A stretch of 6,550 nucleotides of DNA from contig PXDG01000078.1 of assembly GCA_003565105.1 (NCBI GenBank), positions 1 through 6,550 of the forward strand. Reading direction: 5' to 3'. A program made the translations under genes and the position numbers. Each line of letters begins with the position of its first letter. Within the stretch, counting starts at the first letter, position 1. This DNA is from Parcubacteria group bacterium. Its GTDB lineage: Bacteria > Patescibacteriota > Minisyncoccia > SW-4-49-11. Under the pieces are notes generated by a model, which was not told where the DNA came from, did no database searches, and worked only from the letters and a program-made list of their open reading frames with translations. Positions 1-4,905 of the stretch are shown piece by piece.

Positions 1-158
1 AGCATTTCAGAGTTATATGAAAGCATAACCTTCTTTTATGGTAATGCTAAATGATAGATAAGGTGACGAAATTCTAGATAAAATCATTATTAATGAACAG
101 TAAAATATAATTCTAATAGCTATAAAATTGTATCATAAATAAATTTCATCAAAAACTC
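1..158. other. AT-rich non-coding stretch, no gene seen
   Basis: I see no supported gene here. Frame 1 of the plus strand is open from the edge for 17 codons and then meets TGA directly followed by TAG. It could be the tail of a gene lying to the left, but it is too short to judge. An imperfect hairpin (AGCATAACC at 21-29 against GGTAATGCT at 40-48) has no T-tract behind it. The AT-rich block at about 110-158 lies just upstream of a strong -35 hexamer and could act as an UP element. Confidence 0.5.
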
Positions 159-187
159 TTGACAAAATAAAAAGAATGTGATAGTAT
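159..187 (+). promoter_or_regulatory. strong sigma70-type promoter with extended -10
   Basis: A perfect -35 TTGACA (159-164) is followed after 17 bp by TAGTAT (182-187), preceded by TG at 179-180, which makes an extended -10. The upstream DNA is A/T-rich. Transcription should start near 194, at the beginning of the folded leader. It is one of the two best promoters in the window, which implies an abundant transcript. Confidence 0.8.
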
Positions 188-193
188 ATTCAA

Positions 194-334
194 GTAATCA
201 AGAGCAGGGCAACCTGAAGGCTTGATTGAAACTTTTTTTGACGGAAACAGCGAATAGGTTGGATTGCCCAGAGCTACCTGAGTATTGATTAGTACTTAGC
301 TAGCTCTAGGTAATCTACCCCTAGGCAAAGGAGG
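194..334 (+). ncRNA. structured 5' leader RNA of unrecognised class
   Basis: The segment between the promoter and the AAAGGAGG at 327-334 folds strongly. The clearest element is a hairpin at 270-307: AGAGCTA (270-276) pairs with TAGCTCT (301-307), and after a C-C mismatch CTGAGTA (278-284) pairs with TACTTAG (293-299). A stem of CTAGG (306-310) and CCTAG (320-324) follows and leaves the ribosome-binding site single-stranded. Near the 5' end, AATCAAG (196-202) can pair with CTTGATT (221-227), but GGGC plus AACCT (207-215) can also pair with AGGTT (256-260) and GCCC (266-269). These two stems interlock, so they form either a pseudoknot or alternative folds. It does not match tmRNA, RNase P, SRP, 6S, T-box, TPP or c-di-GMP RNAs as I know them. 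It could be a riboswitch, an autoregulatory leader, or one structured small RNA reaching to the terminator. Confidence 0.5.
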
Positions 335-339
335 CTCTT

Positions 340-483
340 ATAGAGTTAAAACCCAGACCCATTCTACGCAGCAAAGCAAAAGCTGCAGCCCCTAAAAAAG
401 GCAAAAGCTTTGCATCTGCATTCGCTAGACCTGTAAAAAAAGTTGGAGGTGCGGTTGAAAAACCAATCCTCAAAAAACGTTAA
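340..483 (+). CDS. small basic Lys/Ala/Pro-rich protein, start codon non-canonical or unknown
   Basis: This frame is open from 325 and ends at TAA 481-483. It contains no ATG, GTG or TTG. A very strong Shine-Dalgarno (AAAGGAGG, 327-334) lies 5 nt before ATA at 340 and 11 nt before TTA at 346; ATT at 361 is another rare option. I used ATA 340, giving about 47 residues. The product has two parts: a Lys/Ala/Pro-rich front (SKAKAAAPKKGK) and a possible amphipathic helix (SFASAFARPVKKVGG), ending in PILKKR. It has no acidic cluster or cysteine, so nucleic-acid or ribosome binding is possible, but I recognise no family. A strong promoter, an ideal ribosome-binding site and a terminator 13 nt after the stop argue for expression. 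The alternative is that the frame is fortuitous within a structured small RNA. Confidence 0.45.
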   Translation: MELKPRPILRSKAKAAAPKKGKSFASAFARPVKKVGGAVEKPILKKR

Positions 484-495
484 CGCGTAACTTTT

Positions 496-526
496 CCCTG
501 GCTACACCTTTGTGGCTGGGGTTTTT
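496..526 (+). terminator. rho-independent terminator of the small basic protein transcript
   Basis: An 11-bp stem, with G-U pairs, forms between 496-506 (CCCTGGCTACA) and 511-521 (TGTGGCTGGGG). The loop is CCTT and five T follow at 522-526. It begins 13 nt after the TAA of the small reading frame and is the strongest terminator in the window. Confidence 0.85.
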
Positions 527-567
527 ACTTTTGTTGATTGAATCTGATTTGAAATTGTGGTTCAGGG

Positions 568-595
568 TTGAAAAAAATACAATATACGCTACACT
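568..595 (+). promoter_or_regulatory. possible promoter of the HIT gene
   Basis: TTGAAA (568-573) and TACACT (590-595) are 16 bp apart. TATAAA at 595-600 is an alternative -10 with poorer spacing. A start near 602 would put the inverted repeat at 621-685 in the 5' untranslated region. The match is moderate and rests only on hexamer inspection. Confidence 0.3.
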
Positions 596-620
596 ATAAA
601 TGTCCTTATTCGACGATATT

Positions 621-685
621 ATGACATATTCAGCTTCCAATGGCTATTAGTCAAAACATATACCCATTGGAAGCTGTATATGCAT
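621..685 (+). repeat. near-perfect inverted repeat across the HIT gene start
   Basis: CAGCTTCCAATGG (631-643) is exactly inverted as CCATTGGAAGCTG (664-676) around a 20-nt loop. After one T-T mismatch (630/677), CATAT (625-629) continues pairing with ATATG (678-682), and with a one-base bulge ATG (621-623) pairs with CAT (683-685). In RNA this hairpin would bury both the SD-like GGAAG (669-673) and the ATG at 680. It has no following T-tract, so it is not a terminator. Confidence 0.85.
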
Positions 686-1051
686 CCTAACCAGCATCCA
701 TATATCGGTCGATGTTACGCCTCGGCTATTCGTCCAGAGGCTGACATCATTACTGATATGAATGATATAGAGCGCAAAGAGCTCTTTGATCTCATTATTC
801 CAGAATGGATAGTTGCGTTAGATCGGCTCTTTGGGATGCCTTTTCGGCCAAATTTCTGTGTTTTGGGGAACGAATGGGCTCATCTTCATACGCATTTAAT
901 TCCACGATATGTGAGAAGTGTCTTGTATCAAGGAATGTGCTTCTGTGACCCCAATCCACGGAAAAATTATGCTCCATATCAGTCTCAGAAAATTCCTTTG
1001 GAACTATTAAACTGTATAAAGAGCGAGTTTACTGACATATTATGCAAATAA
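680..1051 (+). CDS. HIT-family (Ap4A hydrolase-like) nucleotide hydrolase, 5' end uncertain
   Basis: The 123-residue product carries the histidine triad HLHTH followed by LIPRY (about residues 68-77), preceded by a GNEW segment, and an N-terminal YIGRC strand that corresponds to the YLGR strand of HIT hydrolases. Members cleave dinucleoside polyphosphates or nucleotide conjugates through a nucleotidylated central histidine in the cytoplasm. ATG 680 has an SD-like GGAAG six bases upstream. However, the same frame continues upstream to a stop at 569 and encodes THWKLY directly before this Met, which fits the usual strand before the family's N-Q-YLGR segment. No ATG, GTG or TTG precedes it in frame. 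ATG 640 opens MAISQNI in the neighbouring frame and would join after a one-base shift near 661. The start is therefore either short, frameshifted or non-canonical. The ORF ends at TAA, 15 nt before a terminator. Confidence 0.8.
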   Translation: MHPNQHPYIGRCYASAIRPEADIITDMNDIERKELFDLIIPEWIVALDRLFGMPFRPNFCVLGNEWAHLHTHLIPRYVRSVLYQGMCFCDPNPRKNYAPYQSQKIPLELLNCIKSEFTDILCK

Positions 1052-1066
1052 CATATTTGCTTTTCA

Positions 1067-1098
1067 ACCATCCTAAGATGTGATTAGGGTGGTTTTTT
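1067..1098 (+). terminator. rho-independent terminator after the HIT gene
   Basis: A 10-bp stem with one G-U pair forms between ACCATCCTAA (1067-1076) and TTAGGGTGGT (1084-1093), with a 7-nt loop and T-rich DNA at 1093-1098. On the opposite strand the hairpin is not followed by T, so it probably does not end mscL transcription. Confidence 0.8.
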
Positions 1099-1144
1099 AT
1101 AGAGAGTCGGAGATCTGAGTTCTGAGTATATCGATTGTGGTAGA

Positions 1145-1570
1145 TTATTTAGCTGCTTCTTTCTTTTTGATACGCAGGAAGTAGCGTAGAATAATAAAGA
1201 CGGTAAGAGCAATAATAAAGAAATCAACTAATTGAGCAATGAAGGCTCCATATTGAATGACTGGAGCACCTGCTTCAAGAGCTTCAGGGAGACTATCAAA
1301 TTGTTGTCCTCCTAATTGAATATATAGATTAGTGAATTTAGCATCTCCTAATAACCAACCAAAGATAGGCATAATGACATCATTGACTAATGATTGTACT
1401 AAGGCATTAAATCCAGTACCAATAATGATACCTACGGCAAGATCAATCATATCACCCTTTATAGCAAATTGTTTGAATTCATCGATAAAGGTGAATCCAC
1501 TTTCTGAAACTGCTTTTTGGGCTTGTTTAAGAGGGTTCGAGACTTCTTTTTTGGACGATTTTTTGGACAT
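1145..1570 (-). CDS. mscL: large-conductance mechanosensitive channel MscL
   Basis: This 141-residue membrane protein is the homopentameric emergency valve of the cytoplasmic membrane; it opens under membrane tension and releases solutes on hypo-osmotic shock. The family signature is clear: FKQFAIKGDMIDLAVG leads into TM1 (about 41-70, with NDVIMPIFG at its end). A periplasmic loop (about 75-105) follows, then TM2 (about 106-130) and a basic tail ending in KKKEAAK. The N-terminus is about 20 residues longer than in the E. coli-type protein, because MscL usually begins almost directly with the amphipathic FKEFA helix; here a Lys/Ser-rich stretch precedes it. The start is the first ATG of the frame, with no convincing SD. 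It is a single gene transcribed toward the HIT gene. The stop is TAA, and I see no clear terminator on this strand. Confidence 0.95.
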   Translation of the reverse strand: MSKKSSKKEVSNPLKQAQKAVSESGFTFIDEFKQFAIKGDMIDLAVGIIIGTGFNALVQSLVNDVIMPIFGWLLGDAKFTNLYIQLGGQQFDSLPEALEAGAPVIQYGAFIAQLVDFFIIALTVFIILRYFLRIKKKEAAK

Positions 1571-1679
1571 AATATCTATAGTTATTGGATAATCTATTCT
1601 TTGTTTATGATAGCAAATTATCTGACTATTGTGGAGTGTGTGGGTTTTGTGTAAGTGTAAAATGATTTTTTGATAAAAA

Positions 1680-1709
1680 TTGATTAATTATTACAGAGTA
1701 GTGTATAAT
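1680..1709 (+). promoter_or_regulatory. promoter of the cupin and response regulator genes
   Basis: TTGATT (1680-1685) and a perfect TATAAT (1704-1709) are separated by 18 bp. The predicted start near 1716 leaves a 33-nt AT-rich leader without an SD before the ATG at 1749. No TTCAC box pair lies here, so this promoter looks constitutive compared with the box-bearing promoters downstream. Confidence 0.65.
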
Positions 1710-1748
1710 AAAAGAGTAGATAAGAAAATATAATTATCAATACCTATT

Positions 1749-2168
1749 ATGAAACTCAACATATTTGATATTGCCGTAGAAAATGAAGATTATCGTGAAG
1801 TTATAACTACCGGAGTAGATAGTCAACTTGTGGTTATGAGTATTCCTCCAGGTCAAGATATTGGGGATGAAATGTATACAGATGTTGATCAGATTACCGT
1901 GGTCGTGAGAGGAAAGGCTCGTTATTCAATTGCTGGAGAGTCATCTGGAGAACTTATCGAAGAAGACCTACTCTTTGTTCCTGCCGGAAAAGATCATGAA
2001 GTGGTTAATATTGGAGATGAAGATTTAAAATTATTCACAATTTACGCACCTCCTGAACACGAACCAGGAACTGTACAAGAAACAAAAGCAGATGCTCTTG
2101 AAGACGAAGGAGTTGTTCCAATGGATGAATCTGATCTGTATGGAGATGATTTGGAAGACGAATATTAG
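1749..2168 (+). CDS. single-domain cupin protein with acidic tail
   Basis: This 139-residue protein is a small cupin (cupin_2-like beta barrel). Motif 1 lies around residues 33-55 (PPGQDIGDEMYTDVDQ, then VVVRGKARYSI) and motif 2 around 74-90 (DLLFVPAGKDHEVVNIGDE). The TIYAPPEHEPGTVQETKADA segment is typical of a subgroup often labelled mannose-6-phosphate isomerase-like, whose substrate is generally unknown. The position where relatives usually carry the first metal-binding His (E-x-H) is Tyr43; His83 of motif 2 is kept. Metal binding may therefore be altered. The last 27 residues contain 12 Asp/Glu, a strongly acidic tail. It is the first gene after the 1680 promoter, 28 bp ahead of the response regulator and probably co-transcribed with it. 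I see no SD. The fold is confident; the function is unknown. Confidence 0.85.
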   Translation: MKLNIFDIAVENEDYREVITTGVDSQLVVMSIPPGQDIGDEMYTDVDQITVVVRGKARYSIAGESSGELIEEDLLFVPAGKDHEVVNIGDEDLKLFTIYAPPEHEPGTVQETKADALEDEGVVPMDESDLYGDDLEDEY

Positions 2169-2196
2169 ATTTGTTTCCAAATAGAAAGCGAAATCT

Positions 2197-2871
2197 ATGA
2201 AAATCCTGTTAGTAGAAGATGATCCTGAAATCGGAGCCTTAGTAACTCGTTATCTCGAAAAAAAAGGCTTTGTTGTAGATTGGAAAGAAGATGGGAAATC
2301 TGGCCTGTCTTCTTTTCGTATTAATCAATATGATTGTTGTATTTTAGACATCAATCTGCCACATATTTCGGGGATGAATCTTTTACAAACAATTCGACAG
2401 TCAGAGACTCATTCTACAACTCCAGTGATAATGCTGACAGCCAGATCTCAGATATATGATACCTTAGAAGGGTTCTCTCACGGAGCCGATGATTACATTA
2501 CCAAACCATTTCATCTCAAAGAACTTCTGGCTCGCATCCAAGCTTTAATTCGACGTTCGAGTCATAATAAAGAGATTAGCTTGGTACTTGAACACTGGAC
2601 CGTGGATGAAGGAAGTCTAATGTGTCATCATTCTGATGGTCAGACTGTTGAACTCTCAAATAAAGAGATGGGTATTTTGGTATATTTAATACGGAATAAA
2701 GGACAAGTTATTTCTACTGAAGAACTATTAGAGCATGTTTGGGATAGTTCTGTGGACATTTTTACCGATACAGTGAAAACACATATTAAGACCCTTCGTA
2801 AAAAAATAGATCCTGACAAACGATTGATTCAAACCATAAAAGGGAAGGGGTATCGTATTGCAGATGTCTAG
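2197..2871 (+). CDS. OmpR/PhoB-family response regulator
   Basis: This 224-residue DNA-binding response regulator has a receiver domain (1-119) with acidic pocket residues Glu7, Asp8 and Asp9, phospho-acceptor Asp51 (in ILDINLPHISG), Thr81 and Lys103 (in YITKPF), so every catalytic position is present. A winged-helix domain (about 129-224) ends in the recognition and wing segments DTVKTHIKTLRKKID and IKGKGYRI. It should bind DNA as a head-to-tail dimer on direct repeats, as OmpR and PhoB do. It follows the cupin gene by 28 bp and probably shares its promoter. The likely partner kinase is encoded at 3754-4899, separated by two small genes. Phased TTCAC repeats begin 15 bp after its stop codon and fit the binding mode of this family, making it the prime candidate to bind them. 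Confidence 0.95.
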   Translation: MKILLVEDDPEIGALVTRYLEKKGFVVDWKEDGKSGLSSFRINQYDCCILDINLPHISGMNLLQTIRQSETHSTTPVIMLTARSQIYDTLEGFSHGADDYITKPFHLKELLARIQALIRRSSHNKEISLVLEHWTVDEGSLMCHHSDGQTVELSNKEMGILVYLIRNKGQVISTEELLEHVWDSSVDIFTDTVKTHIKTLRKKIDPDKRLIQTIKGKGYRIADV

Positions 2872-2885
2872 GCAATACGTTCCAT

Positions 2886-2940
2886 TTCACATTTATTTCA
2901 CTCGATATTCACCTACGATTCACGTAGGTTTTTTTATACT
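2886..2940 (+). promoter_or_regulatory. four-box phased operator with a -10 hexamer, candidate response-regulator-activated promoter
   Basis: TTCAC occurs at 2886, 2897, 2908 and 2919, each exactly 11 bp after the last. The last box ends 11 bp before TATACT (2935-2940), a five-of-six match to the -10 consensus. Two boxes spaced 11 bp with the -10 about 11 bp further on is the layout of PhoB-type activated promoters, where the boxes replace the -35. Four boxes could hold two dimers. The last two boxes lie inside the terminator stem-loop of the response regulator gene. Transcription starting near 2947 would read the small membrane peptide gene. A TTGATT (2955-2960)/TATAAA (2979-2984) pair downstream could be a second, basal promoter. 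Confidence 0.65.
2911..2935 (+). terminator. rho-independent terminator after the response regulator
   Basis: ACCTACG (2911-2917) pairs with CGTAGGT (2923-2929) around ATTCA, followed by an unbroken T run at 2929-2935. It ends the cupin and regulator transcript. It overlaps the last two TTCAC boxes, so the same DNA serves as operator and terminator. Confidence 0.8.
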
Positions 2941-3003
2941 ATATACAGTATAAGTTGATTATACTTCGTACTGAGATATATAAATAGGTAATATATATGG
3001 CAT

Positions 3004-3123
3004 ATGAGAAATAAAACCAGTGCATCATTTGATATTAAAGAAGTTGAAACATATGTGTTTACATTTCTTTGGATTCCACAGTCATTAGCTCTTCTATTTA
3101 TTGCCTTACATTTAATTATGTAG
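3004..3123 (+). CDS. 39-residue single-span membrane peptide
   Basis: This short open frame (ATG 3004, TAG 3121-3123) encodes a peptide with a charged N-terminal third (MRNKTSASFDIKEVE) followed by a hydrophobic stretch of over 20 residues (from YVFTFLW to LHLIM) that could span or insert in the membrane. I recognise no family. Support comes from position: it fills most of the gap between the phased operator at 2886-2940 and the second operator at 3128, so it would be the only gene served by the first one. The nearest SD-like AGG (2986-2988) is better spaced for an out-of-frame ATG at 2997, which reads five codons and stops at 3014, overlapping this start; the two could be coupled. A small membrane regulator of the adjacent kinase is possible but is inference. 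Confidence 0.45.
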   Translation: MRNKTSASFDIKEVETYVFTFLWIPQSLALLFIALHLIM

Positions 3124-3127
3124 AAAC

Positions 3128-3160
3128 TTCACCCTGAATTCACCTTAAGTGAGGTAAAAT
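3128..3160 (+). promoter_or_regulatory. two-box operator and -10, candidate response-regulator-activated promoter
   Basis: TTCACC occurs at 3128-3133 and 3139-3144, an 11-bp step. The second TTCAC ends 11 bp before TAAAAT (3155-3160). No good -35 exists at the right distance, because the boxes occupy that place. The geometry is the same as at 2886-2940. Transcription from about 3167 would cover the secreted protein gene and probably the histidine kinase gene, giving feedback by the response regulator. Confidence 0.65.
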
Positions 3161-3244
3161 AATAGTGTCTCAAAAGTTACGATAATCAGACACGATAACG
3201 AGAATCGAATGAGACATAAAATACAATTAATGAATCCAATTACT

Positions 3245-3712
3245 ATGAAAAAATCAACTATTACATTATCTGCAATCATTGGAATATCTCTCTTGACTCT
3301 TGGTGTACTAGGCATCTCTCATGTGGATGCTCGATCAATGGCGGGCAGTGACTGGTCTCAACTCTCACCACAGGCTCGACAACAAAGAGTCAATACCTGG
3401 AAGGCTCGTCATCAACGACGTGCACGAGCTATGGAAAAACTTCTAGCCTATTTAGAGTTAGATGAAACAGGGTTAAAAGAACTTCATGAAACAGGTACAT
3501 CTCTTTTAGAATACATCGAAGAAAACGGATATGATTTAGATACGGTAAAAGCACTTTTCCGAGAAGGTATGGTAGCTCAGCTTGATGAACTTCGAGAAGA
3601 TGAATCATGGTCAGATTATGAATATGAAGTTCGTATAGATGCTGTTGATGAAAGAATAGAACGTGCTTTGAATCGGGTAGGTCGGGGAGAGCCTGGTCAT
3701 TGGACTGATTAG
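3245..3712 (+). CDS. secreted or surface-anchored helical protein next to the kinase gene
   Basis: From ATG 3245 the product has 155 residues and begins with a classical signal peptide: MKK, a hydrophobic core (about 5-24) and a likely cleavage site after Val-Asp-Ala29. An in-frame ATG at 3209 would add 12 residues; I prefer 3245 because it gives a compact signal peptide, but neither has a clear SD. The mature part is helical and highly charged: an Arg-rich region (45-65), then LLAYLELDETGLKELHETG and SLLEYIEENGYDLDTVKAL (66-104), resembling the leucine-rich repeats of DUF2680-like surface proteins, then an acidic helix. It contains no Cys. It follows the two-box operator and precedes the sensor kinase by 41 bp. 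By analogy with CpxP or Spy, which are helical extracytoplasmic partners of the Cpx envelope-stress system, it may modulate the kinase. That is inference from position; I see no CpxP LTxxQ motif. Confidence 0.8.
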   Translation: MKKSTITLSAIIGISLLTLGVLGISHVDARSMAGSDWSQLSPQARQQRVNTWKARHQRRARAMEKLLAYLELDETGLKELHETGTSLLEYIEENGYDLDTVKALFREGMVAQLDELREDESWSDYEYEVRIDAVDERIERALNRVGRGEPGHWTD

Positions 3713-3714
3713 TC

Positions 3715-3723
3715 TGATATAAT
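3715..3723 (+). promoter_or_regulatory. possible internal extended -10 promoter for the kinase gene
   Basis: TGATATAAT fits the extended -10 consensus TGnTATAAT and sits in the gap before the kinase gene. No good -35 hexamer is seen, as is common for extended -10 promoters. An identical nonamer lies at 5180-5188 before the ATPase gene. It could give basal kinase expression independent of the upstream operator. Confidence 0.4.
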
Positions 3724-3753
3724 ATAGGCATAGAATTACAGGTGTTGTGAAAT

Positions 3754-4899
3754 ATGGTTCAATCATTACGACTGAGATTAACCCTCTGGTATACAGCATT
3801 ATTTGTTGTTTTATCCTTTATTTTGGTGGTGACACTTAATGTTTTAGCTGTACAGTATTATCAGAGAACAGAGATAGGGATTGACGCCCTATCTCAATCT
3901 CGTTATGAGAGTATTTTGGGGGAACCGATTCAGGATGGGCTTCATCGAGAACAGATTGTTGATTTTATTGAACTTGTTCGACAAGAAGATCTGGAGCAAA
4001 TACGTGTAAGTTCCTTTGTAATATTTAGTGTTTTGGTGGGACTGTCTTTGGTGGGGGGGCACTATATCGCGGTAGATATGTTGAAGCCAATTCAAGATCT
4101 AAATCAGCAGATCAAAAAAATTCAGGCAGAAGATTTGCAAAAAGTATATTACCCTCATAATGATACGGATGTACAAGAATTAGTATCGTCACTCAATGAG
4201 ATGCTTCTCCGTATAGGAAAAAGTTTTCGATCTCAAAGAGAATTTATTGAACATGCTTCACACGAGCTCAAAACTCCGTTATCCGTATTATCTTTACAAA
4301 TCGAGAGTCTATTAGATGAAGGTGGATTAGATGAATATCAAGAAGGGCTGTTGAACCAAGCTTTGCGCAGTGTTATGTCTCTTAATGATTTGTTAGAAAG
4401 TCTAATGCTTCTTTCATTAGCAGAAGATAGAATAGAGATGAAGCCCATTCTTTTTCAAGATCTCACTTATATGATTATGAATAGTGTATATACAGAGCCT
4501 TTGGGGGATCGACTCACATTTGATTGGATTGAAACAAAGAAAATGAAAATTATGGGAGATACGGCTTTATTGAGTCGAGCTATTGGTAATATTATTGAAA
4601 ATGCCCTTAAATACACTCCTGAAGATACAGTGGTAGAAGTAGTAGGGCGAAAGAAAAACACAATGGTAGAAATTTGTATTAGAGATCACGGAGAAGGTAT
4701 TCCTAATGATGAAATATGTCGAATTTTTGATAGGTTTTATCGAGTAGATAATTCGCGATCCAAAAAGACTGGTGGACGTGGCCTTGGATTATCTATTACA
4801 AAGTCAATTATAGAACTTCACAATGGAATGGTCACTGCCCGTAACCATCCAGATGGAGGGGCTGAATTTCTTATACAGTTGCCAGTCATTTCAAAATAA
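3754..4899 (+). CDS. membrane sensor histidine kinase
   Basis: This 381-residue protein is an orthodox two-transmembrane sensor kinase. TM1 spans about 10-34, a short extracytoplasmic loop of about 50 residues follows, TM2 spans about 84-107, and a HAMP linker covers about 108-160. In the dimerisation domain, phospho-acceptor His170 lies in SHELKTP. The ATPase domain has an N box (NIIENALKY, with Asn283), G1 (DHGEGIP, 311-317), an F box (FDRFYR, 325-330) and G2 (GGRGLGLSI, 340-348), so it looks fully active. It should autophosphorylate and pass phosphate to the OmpR-type regulator encoded upstream. The loop is too short for a large sensor domain, which leaves room for an accessory protein, possibly the secreted product encoded just before it. 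AGGTG at 3740-3744 is a fair SD with 9-nt spacing. The next gene starts 6 bp after the stop. Confidence 0.95.
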   Translation: MVQSLRLRLTLWYTALFVVLSFILVVTLNVLAVQYYQRTEIGIDALSQSRYESILGEPIQDGLHREQIVDFIELVRQEDLEQIRVSSFVIFSVLVGLSLVGGHYIAVDMLKPIQDLNQQIKKIQAEDLQKVYYPHNDTDVQELVSSLNEMLLRIGKSFRSQREFIEHASHELKTPLSVLSLQIESLLDEGGLDEYQEGLLNQALRSVMSLNDLLESLMLLSLAEDRIEMKPILFQDLTYMIMNSVYTEPLGDRLTFDWIETKKMKIMGDTALLSRAIGNIIENALKYTPEDTVVEVVGRKKNTMVEICIRDHGEGIPNDEICRIFDRFYRVDNSRSKKTGGRGLGLSITKSIIELHNGMVTARNHPDGGAEFLIQLPVISK

Positions 4900-4905
4900 T
4901 GTAGA

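Noticed and set aside
1..54. Possible 3' tail of a gene entering from the left edge (17 open codons, then TGA TAG).
   Set aside because: It is too short to judge, and its stop is TGA, which no supported gene here uses.
226..288. A 20-codon leader peptide from TTG 226 to TGA 286-288.
   Set aside because: It has no SD, starts within a stem, and lies in a region better explained by RNA pairing.
194..526. tmRNA, because a reading frame without a start codon lies in a structured RNA.
   Set aside because: The 5' and 3' ends do not form a tRNA-like acceptor domain, there is no CCA end, and the frame does not end in an ALAA-type tag. A terminator closes the transcript instead.
1332..1592. 86-codon plus-strand ORF.
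   Set aside because: It lies opposite mscL, whose membrane-channel signature is unmistakable; it is a shadow frame.
2935..2952. TATACT and AGTATA inverted repeat as a separate operator.
   Set aside because: It is short and AT-rich, and its left half is already explained as a -10 hexamer. It may be chance.
3429..4095. Minus-strand ORFs opposite the secreted protein and kinase genes.
   Set aside because: They show no family features and mirror the coding bias of the genes on the plus strand.
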